A stretch of 8,692 bases of DNA from Paracoccaceae bacterium (GTDB lineage: Bacteria; Pseudomonadota; Alphaproteobacteria; Rhodobacterales; Rhodobacteraceae): the NCBI GenBank assembly GCA_009920225.1, contig RGAJ01000057.1:1-8692 (forward strand), given 5' to 3'. Shown one piece after another: positions 1 through 6,830 of the stretch. The stretch's first letter is position 1; the number at the start of each line of letters is the position of its first letter. The notes beneath the pieces are model-generated. The model searched no databases, was not told the origin of the DNA, and worked only from the letters and a program-made list of their open reading frames with translations. Position numbers and translations under genes: made by a program.

Positions 1-69
1 TCGTCGCCCCCGCTTTCTGGTTCTTCATCGCAGGTCTCCCGGGCATCTTGATCTACAAGATCACCAACA
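1..69 (+). pseudogene. cobD: Internal fragment of cobalamin biosynthesis protein CobD/CbiB, broken at a junction
   Basis: Reading from base 3, the first 22 codons give [20 protein letters not shown] followed by TN. This matches a well-conserved stretch of CobD/CbiB, the membrane protein that attaches the aminopropanol arm in adenosylcobalamin synthesis; the family normally continues with NTADSMIG. Here the family likeness stops at about base 69, and the frame runs on as RSPGFKTST, which is antisense queA. The 5' part lies outside the window. What is seen is a short strong match followed by abrupt loss of homology. I infer a truncated gene produced by a rearrangement or by a chimeric sequence join. 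The family call rests on only about 22 residues but on a distinctive motif. Confidence 0.7.
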
Positions 70-226
70 GATCACCTGGGTTCAAGACATCCACCAAATC
101 GCGCACGATCTTATCTTCTATCCCGCCATTTCGGGCCACCAGCATCCGCGCAGATGATCGCGGTGACACAGGCCGTGTGGCGATCAATTCCTGTGGAAGA
201 TCGAAATCAAAATCAGACAACTGCAT
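62..226 (-). pseudogene. queA: N-terminal 55 codons of QueA, tRNA preQ1 S-adenosylmethionine ribosyltransferase-isomerase, cut at a junction
   Basis: The ATG at 226-224 opens a frame beginning [19 protein letters not shown] and running to NPGDLLV, the unmistakable start of QueA. This enzyme transfers and isomerises the ribosyl group of S-adenosylmethionine onto preQ1 in tRNA, in the queuosine pathway. The family continues after GDLLV with roughly FNDTRVIPARL, but here the frame reads I-L-stop (TAG at 55-53). Only about 55 of some 345 residues are present. The start lies 3 bases after the stop of the AsmA-like gene, so the two would be co-transcribed. The break falls at the short word CACCAACA (62-69), which also fits the expected cobD sequence. 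If the junction is real, this copy of queA is inactive. Confidence 0.85.
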
Positions 227-229
227 GTT

Positions 230-3200
230 TTATTCCAATTTAGGAGGTGGACGGCGAAAGATGTCGCGAAACATCGCTGGCGTAAAGATCGACAAAGGAT
301 TGACGCTGACGGTGGGCTTATCAGCAACGCCATCGATGTTAAAGTTAAATCCAATAAACCCTTCGCCCTTTTTCGAAAAAATAGATCCAATCCCATTCAA
401 TACATAGAGTGGCGACAAGACACCTTGGAAATCCATGGATGTATTAGATTTATTGTAAAAGCCGTCCACGGTAATACCCAGAGACGGTCCAAACATGGAT
501 GCATTTTCGACGATGATTTGCTGAGCATTTGACCGGAATTTTGCGTTGATTTCATTTGCAACCAAACCGCCCCCCGTCAATTGATCCAGCAATCCCACAA
601 CGCTAATTGCGTTTAACAGTTCAATCAATACGGGGGCGTTTTGAATGCGTACATTGCGCACTGACAACACTCCGTCAAATTCACCGGATCGACCTGTTCC
701 TGTGATTCCCAATTCCAATGTGCCACCGGATGCCCGCTTCATCGCGCCCGCGGACACCAATGCTTTGCCCGCATTTCGAGACGTGATTGTGACAGACATA
801 TTGCCGTTTTGACGCCCAATGCGCCCCGATATGGCAGCATCACCATTCACAAGACCGGTAAATGACCCACGGTTCGACGCATTGAGCGATAGGTCCAAAT
901 TCCGAACATGAACCTTGTCGGTTACATCCAAACGATCCAAGCGAACTTTGGTTTCTCCACCTGACGACGCAGTTCCCGATCCAGCGTTGAACCGTTTTAA
1001 GAACGCAGATAGATCAGAACGTCCACCCGTAACCGCAATTGCACCGTTTTGTGCGATTTCTAGGCTGCCTCGAAACGCTGGGCCAATTTCGATGCGATCA
1101 AGGACCAGTTTTTGAAACTTGTTTGATTGAAACGCCCCCTTACCAGAAAGGGATGCGCCCGCGCCCGAAAACTCAAGACGCTTTAGAACATTGACGCCGT
1201 CAAATTGCCCTTCTGCGATAAAATTTGCCTTGGATGATTTTGGCTTTGACCATGACATTTGCGGAACACGCAGCTCTGCCCCGACAAGCGAAGATGTCGC
1301 AGTATAGTTTGGGGCAACCCCTTTTGGAAATTGCGCCAAAAACGCAACAGGGGTTTGCCCCGACACCAACCATACCGGCAATGAAATGCCCAATGCGGCC
1401 AAATCATCACGGCCCACGGTCGCATTGACGCTCAGCTCACCTGCGCGATCCTGATAGGTTGGCCCGAGATAGGCGGTAAATTCCCCCTGTCCTGCCACAT
1501 CGTTCAAAGACGCGGTCCCCGAAATGGAAAGCACGTCTTTTTCAATCGATAGGGCCAGAATATTTGCCGCCAATGACCGATTTGGAACAAGCGTGTCAGA
1601 TGTCACATCGCGTAAATCTGCCATCACGCGATAGGACACTTCGTTCGGCTTCAGCCCCTGTTTCAATATAAAATCCGCCCGCGCGCTGGCCGTTGCAAAA
1701 CCAGAGACGAAATTAGCGTCACGCTTCAACCTGTCTAAAACGATGAATGGTTTGTTATTCAAAGTTTTCAAAATATCAGGGATCTGCCCTTTTGCAGAAA
1801 CTTCGGTCCATGCGGGGCTCGGTTTGATGCGAGAATCAGGAATGACAAAGCTTGTTCCCGCCAAATCGATCGGTGCGCTGACATCTTGCGCGATTTGCCC
1901 TGCGTGCAAAACGACAGAGGTACGGTAGTCTTGGGAGGCAAATATACCGCGTGCGCCTGTGACCAAAGGCATATCAGGCATGAACAAAAACGATGTGTCC
2001 GAAAATGAAAAACTGATCGCTGCCTCTGGGCGTTCTTGGTTTTTTGCCCGCATCGAAAAGGACACGTCTTCCAGCACGCCCTCTTTGATATTTTGCGCAA
2101 CCCATGTACGCGGTTTGTCTTTGAACGCTTCGGGCCAATATCCCATGACTGTGTCGATCGAAACGCGTGGCACCGATGCGCTAAGCCCGATGTTCCAGCC
2201 TGCCGCATCCGCCCGTAGATCGCCTTGGGCAATGACATGGGATTGGCTGCGTTGATCTTGGATAAATATCTGCGGCAATTCCACCAAAAACGGATCGAGC
2301 GACAGACGAAAATCAGCGCTGGCTTTCGATGTGGTGATGGGGCTGGGGAAAAGGCCGAACGGATTTGCATCCAATTTCGACACTTGGAGCTGGCCCGTAA
2401 ACTGCGTGTTGCCTGATGGGTCGGTTCGAATGGTGGAATAGCCCGTCGCAGACACGGTCACATCGCGGCTTTTCACCGAAATATCGGTAAATCGGATTTC
2501 TTGGTTCTTGGGATCAAAGGCGAAATACGTCTGTGCGCCATCAAATGGAATGGGGCGCACGGTGTCATTTGGTCGAACAAAGCCTGATGAGATTTGCAAG
2601 GTGCCATTGATTTGCGTCAATTGCCCCGCATCCGTCAGCCCAGACCGCAGCGCGCCCGAAATGGTTGCCTGCAACGGATCAAGCCATTCCAAAACCTTGG
2701 ATTGGCTGGCCAAGGTTTCGGCGGGCATATCGGTCAACAAAACGCCAAATTCGGCCGCACGTGTTCCAATCGCGCTTTTGTAATTCAACGCAAGCGTTGA
2801 TACCCCCGCACCACCATTCAGTAACGCAAGGTCAGACCGCATCAGGATAACATTGTTCTCGCGCGATAAACTAAAGCGCGCGCCATCCACGATAAACGCT
2901 TGGTCAGATAGCATGTCATCATATTGCAGCGTCAAACCAAACAGATCGAACCGTTCAAATCGGGACAGTTCAACGCGGTTTGCAGCGGTATCAATACTGT
3001 CTAAAACCGCGAGTAAATCAAAACTTTTTGTGTTATCAGTGTTCAGCGCACCAAAACGAAGCGTCACCTCGCCCGTTTCGGATCGGCGTACCGCGATATT
3101 TGCGCCGTCAATGCTTAGGGTCGAGACCCTGAAATCCCCGCGCAAGATGTCGTCAAGCGCCATCTGCGTCTTGATGGCCCCCAGATTGACAAAGGCGGGA

Positions 3201-3499
3201 TTGCCATTTTGCGACAATGACACTTGGTTAAAGTCAAATTGTGGCTGCCACGTGTCACTAAGCCCGACTGTTATGTCGCTAAAATCTATATCAACATGTG
3301 GGATCAAAGATTTAAATTCCACCGCGATGCGGTCTTGGACGATTTGCGGCACCCGCAGATCACGCCCCTTCATCACCAAGACAAAGGCGCCGCCCACCAA
3401 TATCAACGTCACGCATAACGCCACCGATGTTCCCAAAATTGCTCGGACAATCGGATGCTTTCGTAACCAGACCATCGCTGTGACGACGCGCTTTACCAA
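230..3499 (-). CDS. AsmA-like / DUF3971 (YhdP-type) envelope protein
   Basis: A 1,089-residue protein. A basic start is followed by one membrane segment at about residues 20-43 (ILGTSVALCVTLILVGGAFV), then a very long part rich in beta-strand-like repeats. The middle (about 230-520) has the DUF3971 look, including WPEAFKDKPRTWVAQNIKEG near 455-474. The end (about 1007-1085, LGITVDGFYNKSNTSMDFQG and on) is typical of the AsmA_2 C-terminal region. AsmA-type proteins such as E. coli YhdP and TamB are anchored in the inner membrane and implicated in moving phospholipid to the outer membrane; that role is inferred here. Start: TTG at 3499 follows a purine-rich AGAGAAAG and lies just after an in-frame TAA (3520-3518). 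ATG at 3475 is a possible later start but has no clear ribosome site. queA follows 3 bases downstream. Transcription probably begins in the gap shared with bcp. Confidence 0.85.
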   Translation of the reverse strand: MVKRVVTAMVWLRKHPIVRAILGTSVALCVTLILVGGAFVLVMKGRDLRVPQIVQDRIAVEFKSLIPHVDIDFSDITVGLSDTWQPQFDFNQVSLSQNGNPAFVNLGAIKTQMALDDILRGDFRVSTLSIDGANIAVRRSETGEVTLRFGALNTDNTKSFDLLAVLDSIDTAANRVELSRFERFDLFGLTLQYDDMLSDQAFIVDGARFSLSRENNVILMRSDLALLNGGAGVSTLALNYKSAIGTRAAEFGVLLTDMPAETLASQSKVLEWLDPLQATISGALRSGLTDAGQLTQINGTLQISSGFVRPNDTVRPIPFDGAQTYFAFDPKNQEIRFTDISVKSRDVTVSATGYSTIRTDPSGNTQFTGQLQVSKLDANPFGLFPSPITTSKASADFRLSLDPFLVELPQIFIQDQRSQSHVIAQGDLRADAAGWNIGLSASVPRVSIDTVMGYWPEAFKDKPRTWVAQNIKEGVLEDVSFSMRAKNQERPEAAISFSFSDTSFLFMPDMPLVTGARGIFASQDYRTSVVLHAGQIAQDVSAPIDLAGTSFVIPDSRIKPSPAWTEVSAKGQIPDILKTLNNKPFIVLDRLKRDANFVSGFATASARADFILKQGLKPNEVSYRVMADLRDVTSDTLVPNRSLAANILALSIEKDVLSISGTASLNDVAGQGEFTAYLGPTYQDRAGELSVNATVGRDDLAALGISLPVWLVSGQTPVAFLAQFPKGVAPNYTATSSLVGAELRVPQMSWSKPKSSKANFIAEGQFDGVNVLKRLEFSGAGASLSGKGAFQSNKFQKLVLDRIEIGPAFRGSLEIAQNGAIAVTGGRSDLSAFLKRFNAGSGTASSGGETKVRLDRLDVTDKVHVRNLDLSLNASNRGSFTGLVNGDAAISGRIGRQNGNMSVTITSRNAGKALVSAGAMKRASGGTLELGITGTGRSGEFDGVLSVRNVRIQNAPVLIELLNAISVVGLLDQLTGGGLVANEINAKFRSNAQQIIVENASMFGPSLGITVDGFYNKSNTSMDFQGVLSPLYVLNGIGSIFSKKGEGFIGFNFNIDGVADKPTVSVNPLSIFTPAMFRDIFRRPPPKLE

Positions 3500-3540
3500 A
3501 TCTGTGAACTTTCTCTTTTAATTTTCTTCTGTCACATTAG

Positions 3541-3559
3541 ATTAGGACGGTACCCTATT
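3541..3559 (+). promoter_or_regulatory. Small hairpin with GGACGGTACCC core upstream of bcp
   Basis: The 79-base divergent gap (3500-3578) holds the word GGACGGTACCC at 3545-3555. Its flanks pair: TAGG (3543-3546) with CCTA (3554-3557) around the 7-base centre ACGGTAC. The same 11-base word, with a longer stem, sits at 4935-4945 upstream of the M23 peptidase gene. It ends 24 bases before the bcp start codon, so it could be an operator near the promoter or a 5' leader hairpin. Its function is not known to me. No convincing -35/-10 pair could be fixed in this gap on either strand. Confidence 0.4.
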
Positions 3560-3578
3560 CCAGTGAAAGGATAATACA

Positions 3579-4040
3579 GTGTCATCTTTACCTTATCTAG
3601 CACCGACAGTCGAATTGCCACGTGACGGCGGTGAAACGCTGAATATTGCGGATTTGCGCCCAAACAAAGTGGTTTTGTTCTTTTATCCCAAAGATAACAC
3701 GCCCGGCTGCACAAAAGAAGCGATTGGATTTACCGAAGCTGCAGAAGAGTTTGCAAAATTTGGTGTGACACTGGTTGGTGTTTCCAAGGATTCGGTCAAG
3801 TCGCATGAAAAATTCATCGAAAAGCAAAACCTGAACGTGATCTTGTTATCGGATGAAAATGGCACCGTTTGCGAAGATTTTGGCGTTTGGGCCGAAAAAT
3901 CTATGTATGGCAAAACATATATGGGCATCGAACGGTCAACATTTCTAATTGATGGTAACGGACATGTGCAGCGCGAATGGCGCAAGGTCAAAGTACCCGG
4001 ACATGTTGAAGATGTATTAGAAGCGGCAAAAAACCTGTGA
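3579..4040 (+). CDS. bcp: Peroxiredoxin, PrxQ/Bcp (AhpC-TSA) family
   Basis: A 153-residue cytoplasmic thiol peroxidase that reduces hydrogen peroxide and organic hydroperoxides. The length is normal for Bcp. The peroxidatic site is plain: FFYPKDNTPGCTKEA with the attacking cysteine at residue 44, preceded by T41 and P42. The cysteine five residues later that resolves the disulfide in E. coli Bcp is replaced by isoleucine (I49). The only other cysteine is C98 (NGTVCEDFGVW). Later motifs YMGIERSTFLID and WRKVKVPGHVEDVL are typical of alphaproteobacterial members. The start is GTG at 3579, with AAAGGA (3566-3571) correctly spaced. Its TGA overlaps the GTG of the DUF455 gene by 4 bases, so the two are translationally coupled. 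Confidence 0.93.
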   Translation: MSSLPYLAPTVELPRDGGETLNIADLRPNKVVLFFYPKDNTPGCTKEAIGFTEAAEEFAKFGVTLVGVSKDSVKSHEKFIEKQNLNVILLSDENGTVCEDFGVWAEKSMYGKTYMGIERSTFLIDGNGHVQREWRKVKVPGHVEDVLEAAKNL

Positions 4041-4864
4041 CACCAACGACGCTAACAGAAATGGCAACTGCCGTCTTGAACACCAAAGACGGGAGGGAAA
4101 AAACCGCACTGTCCAAAACCTATGCAGAACTATGGTTTGCGGCGCGTGCAGCAGGAACCTATATTGCCATTGGAACATCAACCCCGCCCTTGCACCCCGC
4201 GCGCCCTGACAAGCCTGAATTGCTGTCACCGCGTGATGTGCCACGGCGCAGAACGGGGTCGCAAGCGGGGCGCATTGCCTTGCTGCATGCGGTCGCACAT
4301 ATCGAATTGAACGCGGTTGATTTGCATTGGGATATCATTGCACGGTTCGGCCACATCAAAATGCCCATTGGTTTTTATGATGATTGGGTCAAATCCGCAG
4401 CCGAAGAAAGCAAACACTATAACCTTGTCTGTGATTGCCTTGAATCAATGGGGAGCTTTTATGGTGCCTTGCCAGCGCATGCCTTCATGTGGCAAGCCGC
4501 AGAAGACACCCGCGACGATCTTTTGGGGCGTCTTGCGGTTGTTCCCATGGTTCTTGAGGCGCGCGGTTTGGATGTTACCCCCGGCATGATTGAGCTTTTT
4601 GAAAAAGCAGGCGTGACACAAGCCGTTGACGCATTGAATGTGATTTACGCCGAAGAGGTTGCGCATGTCGCGTATGGTTCCAAATGGTTTAATTTCCTGT
4701 GTGGACGGGACAATTTGGACCCAAAAGATGTGTTTCATGACCTTGTTCGCAAATACTTTCGCGGGGCGCTAAAGCCCCCCTTTAACGAAGAAAAACGGGC
4801 CGATGCAGGCCTTCCGCCCGATTTTTATTGGCCGCTTGCGGATCAAATGGGGGTGCGGTTGTAA
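4037..4864 (+). CDS. DUF455 family ferritin-like protein, putative diiron protein
   Basis: A 275-residue protein of the DUF455 family, which belongs to the ferritin-like superfamily; no reaction is assigned that I know of. Putative metal ligands occur in the order expected for a four-helix diiron bundle: H88 and E90 (AHIELNAVDLHWD), E123-E124 with H127 (AEESKHYNL), E174 (VLEARGLDVTPG) and E206-E207 with H210 (AEEVAHVAYG). The C-terminal LKPPFNEEKRADAGLPPDFY is characteristic of the family. The GTG start overlaps the bcp stop (GTGA), indicating coupled translation. No signal peptide or membrane segment is visible, so it is probably cytoplasmic. Coupling to a peroxiredoxin suggests a role connected with peroxide, iron or a hydroxylation reaction, but that is inference from position only. 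A terminator hairpin follows the stop. Confidence 0.85.
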   Translation: MTPTTLTEMATAVLNTKDGREKTALSKTYAELWFAARAAGTYIAIGTSTPPLHPARPDKPELLSPRDVPRRRTGSQAGRIALLHAVAHIELNAVDLHWDIIARFGHIKMPIGFYDDWVKSAAEESKHYNLVCDCLESMGSFYGALPAHAFMWQAAEDTRDDLLGRLAVVPMVLEARGLDVTPGMIELFEKAGVTQAVDALNVIYAEEVAHVAYGSKWFNFLCGRDNLDPKDVFHDLVRKYFRGALKPPFNEEKRADAGLPPDFYWPLADQMGVRL

Positions 4865-4869
4865 ATCGC

Positions 4870-4894
4870 AAATGGCCCCTGCGTGGGCCATTTT
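4870..4894 (+). terminator. Hairpin terminator after the bcp-DUF455 operon
   Basis: AAATGGCCC (4870-4878) pairs perfectly with GGGCCATTT (4885-4893) around the loop CTGCGT, and the run of T ends at 4894. It lies 6 bases after the DUF455 stop. The T tract is only four bases and partly inside the stem, so termination may be moderate rather than strong. Confidence 0.7.
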
Positions 4895-4915
4895 CCGCAC
4901 ATGAGCGTTTAAAAT

Positions 4916-4950
4916 TGTTGCACAACAGAACATTGGACGGTACCCAATGT
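4916..4950 (+). promoter_or_regulatory. Promoter/leader region of the M23-bactofilin operon with two inverted repeats
   Basis: TGTTG (4916-4920) and CAACA (4923-4927) form a small palindrome. Next comes ACATTGG (4930-4936), pairing perfectly with CCAATGT (4944-4950) around ACGGTAC (4937-4943). The core GGACGGTACCC repeats the element upstream of bcp, but the outer stem bases differ and still pair. TTGCAC (4918-4923) could act as a -35 box 17 bases before TACCCA, though that -10 match is weak. The element ends 32 bases before the GTG start of the peptidase, so an operator or leader-RNA role is possible. Confidence 0.4.
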
Positions 4951-4982
4951 GCCAACATGGGATGAGACACGGGGACGTCTGA

Positions 4983-6293
4983 GTGAGACAACGCATTACA
5001 CAACGCATTGATCGTTTTTGGTCGCGCTATTTTCCAGAACGGCGTGTGTTCTTGAAATCTGACGAAGACACGCGTTTCATTCGCTTGCGTCCTTCTGTAC
5101 AAGCCTCTGTGTTTTTTGTGCTCGCCTCTCTTTTGGCTTGGGTCATCATCGCCACATCGATATTGGTGATGGACAATATTGGCGCTGGAAATTTCCGTGA
5201 ACAAGCGCTGCGCGATCAGGAATCTTATCAACAACGGCTTAATTATATGTCGCAAGAACGCGATATTCGTGCCGAAGAAGCCACCAAGGCGCAGCGTCGA
5301 TTTGACGAAGCCCTTGAACAAGTGTCGATCATGCAAACTGAATTGCTGGACGCCGATCTAAAGCGGCGTGAATTGATCGCCGCATTGGAAACAACCCAAA
5401 CCAAAATGCGCCGTGTCTTACAAGACAGCAATGCCGCAAAACAAGAGCTTTCGATTTTGAAATCCGACAATCCCGAATTGGTTGCGCAATTAAACCAATC
5501 GAATTCGGGCGCAAACTCTGACCAACTGAGTTTTCTGACTAAAACGTTAAATGATACGGCATCAGAACGCGACCGATTGGAAAGAGAAGCCCAAGCTGCC
5601 TTGGACAAGGTCAATGAGATCGAAATGGAACTGCGTTTGACCGAAGAGCGCAATGAACAGATCTTTCGTCAAATCGAAGAGGCGATGACCGTCTCGATCG
5701 AGCCGTTGAACAAAATGTTCCGCGCGGTTGGTAAAAACCCCGATACGATTATTGATGTGATCCGCAAAGGATATTCTGGATATGGCGGTCCGATGACAAA
5801 ACTGTCGTCACATGGAAGCGATCCCACGATGGAAGAACTGCGGGCAAATGCGATCTTGAATGATTTGGATGAAATGAACATCTATCGCATCGCGGTCGAA
5901 AAAATTCCCTTCGCCAACCCTTTGAAAAGCGCCTATCGCTATACGTCTGGTTATGGGCGTCGTTGGGGCCGCATGCATTACGGAACCGATTTCGCAGCCC
6001 CCCACGGTACGCCGATTTACGCAAGCGCGGATGGTGTCGTCGTTCACGCAGGTTGGGCATCGGGCTATGGGCGGTTGATAAAAATCAGACATGAGTTTGG
6101 TTATGAAACCCGTTTCGGCCATCTGTCGAAAATTCGCGTAAATATCGGACAAAAAGTCTCGCGCGGGGAACGGATCGGTGATATGGGAAATACTGGACGA
6201 TCAACTGGAACGCATTTACACTACGAAATCCGTATTAATGGGAATGCGATTAATCCAATGAAATACCTAGAGGCTGGACATGATGTTTTCTAA
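4983..6293 (+). CDS. Membrane-anchored M23 (LytM-type) peptidoglycan endopeptidase with coiled coil
   Basis: 436 residues. A basic cytoplasmic tail (1-39) leads to one transmembrane segment (about 40-63, ASVFFVLASLLAWVIIATSI), a long charged coiled coil (about 75-235), a linker and a C-terminal M23 domain (about 310-430). The zinc and catalytic residues are intact: H332 and D336 (MHYGTDF), H380 (RFGHLS), and H411 and H413 (GTHLHYE). A catalytically active peptide cross-link hydrolase in the periplasm is therefore likely, unlike degenerate EnvC-type activators. I recall the N-terminal region being catalogued as DUF5930 in Rhodobacterales. Start: GTG at 4983 preceded by GGGGA (4971-4975). The in-frame ATG at 4962 is ruled out by TGA at 4980. 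The gene overlaps the bactofilin gene by 14 bases, matching the known pairing of M23 peptidases with bactofilins in cell-shape control. Confidence 0.92.
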   Translation: MRQRITQRIDRFWSRYFPERRVFLKSDEDTRFIRLRPSVQASVFFVLASLLAWVIIATSILVMDNIGAGNFREQALRDQESYQQRLNYMSQERDIRAEEATKAQRRFDEALEQVSIMQTELLDADLKRRELIAALETTQTKMRRVLQDSNAAKQELSILKSDNPELVAQLNQSNSGANSDQLSFLTKTLNDTASERDRLEREAQAALDKVNEIEMELRLTEERNEQIFRQIEEAMTVSIEPLNKMFRAVGKNPDTIIDVIRKGYSGYGGPMTKLSSHGSDPTMEELRANAILNDLDEMNIYRIAVEKIPFANPLKSAYRYTSGYGRRWGRMHYGTDFAAPHGTPIYASADGVVVHAGWASGYGRLIKIRHEFGYETRFGHLSKIRVNIGQKVSRGERIGDMGNTGRSTGTHLHYEIRINGNAINPMKYLEAGHDVF

Positions 6294-6765
6294 AAGCAAA
6301 ATCAACGACCCTGCACCAAAAGAGGAGGCAGCAAAGCCTGCCATCCCAGCAGTAAGTGAAAAACCTGTGATGCCTAGCTCATCGCCAAAACCCAAACCCG
6401 CGGCATCTGTTTTGTCTGCTGACCTTCATGTCACAGGCAACATCAAAACAACGGGCGATATCCAAGTCGAAGGCGTCGTCGAAGGCGATATTCGCGCGCA
6501 TCTTTTGACGATCGGCGAAACCGCCACCATCAAAGGCGAAGTGATTGCCGATGATATCGTCGTGAACGGCCGCGTGATTGGTCGCGTTCGCGGATTGAAA
6601 GTGCGTTTGACAGCGACGGCAAAGGTTGAGGGCGACATCATTCACAAGACCATCGCAATCGAATCCGGGGCCCATTTTGAGGGATCTGTTCAGCGTCAAG
6701 ATGATCCGCTAAGTGTGGGTGCCAAGGCAAAAGCCGCGCCCGCGGCAGAGAAACCTGCGTCATAA
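6280..6765 (+). CDS. Bactofilin (polymer-forming cytoskeletal protein)
   Basis: 161 residues. A proline- and lysine-rich tail (about 8-42) precedes the bactofilin beta-helix core (about 46-139), seen as regular short repeats of hydrophobic, glycine and acidic residues such as TGDIQVEGVVEGDIRAH and KVEGDIIHKTIAIESGAHFEG. A short alanine/lysine-rich tail ends the protein. Bactofilins polymerise without nucleotide into membrane-bound filaments that place cell-wall enzymes. The start MMFSKSK resembles the short hydrophobic-basic membrane-targeting peptide I recall for Caulobacter BacA, which begins MFSK. For that reason the second ATG (6283) may be the true start; AGAGG at 6269-6273 serves either. 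Overlap with the M23 gene implies coupled synthesis of the two, and a direct interaction is inferred. Confidence 0.92.
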   Translation: MMFSKSKINDPAPKEEAAKPAIPAVSEKPVMPSSSPKPKPAASVLSADLHVTGNIKTTGDIQVEGVVEGDIRAHLLTIGETATIKGEVIADDIVVNGRVIGRVRGLKVRLTATAKVEGDIIHKTIAIESGAHFEGSVQRQDDPLSVGAKAKAAPAAEKPAS

Positions 6766-6791
6766 ACGCAAGGATAGATCAAAGAAATGTC

Positions 6792-6819
6792 TGCCCCGCC
6801 AATCGGTGGGGCATTTTTT
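6792..6819 (+). terminator. Strong intrinsic terminator after the bactofilin gene
   Basis: TGCCCCGCC (6792-6800) pairs with GGTGGGGCA (6805-6813), with one G-U pair, around the loop AATC. Six T follow (6814-6819). It lies in the convergent 65-base gap (6766-6830) between the bactofilin gene and the - strand thioesterase gene. In the reverse direction no T run directly follows the stem, so it acts mainly on the + strand. Confidence 0.9.
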
Positions 6820-6830
6820 ATTGCGGTCAG

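Noticed and set aside
2853..3521. A 222-codon + strand open frame opposite the 5' part of the AsmA-like gene
   Set aside because: It is rich in serine, threonine and arginine with no recognisable motif, and it lies wholly antisense to a coherent long gene with a membrane anchor; it is a shadow frame.
4962..4982. A six-codon leader frame (ATG to TGA) ending just before the M23 GTG start
   Set aside because: No clear ribosome site precedes it, and its length and codons show no attenuator pattern such as repeated codons or competing hairpins; it mainly serves to exclude an upstream ATG start.
4782..5336. A 184-codon - strand open frame across the DUF455 end and M23 start
   Set aside because: It runs through a terminator hairpin, a promoter region and two well-supported + strand genes, and its translation shows no family likeness.
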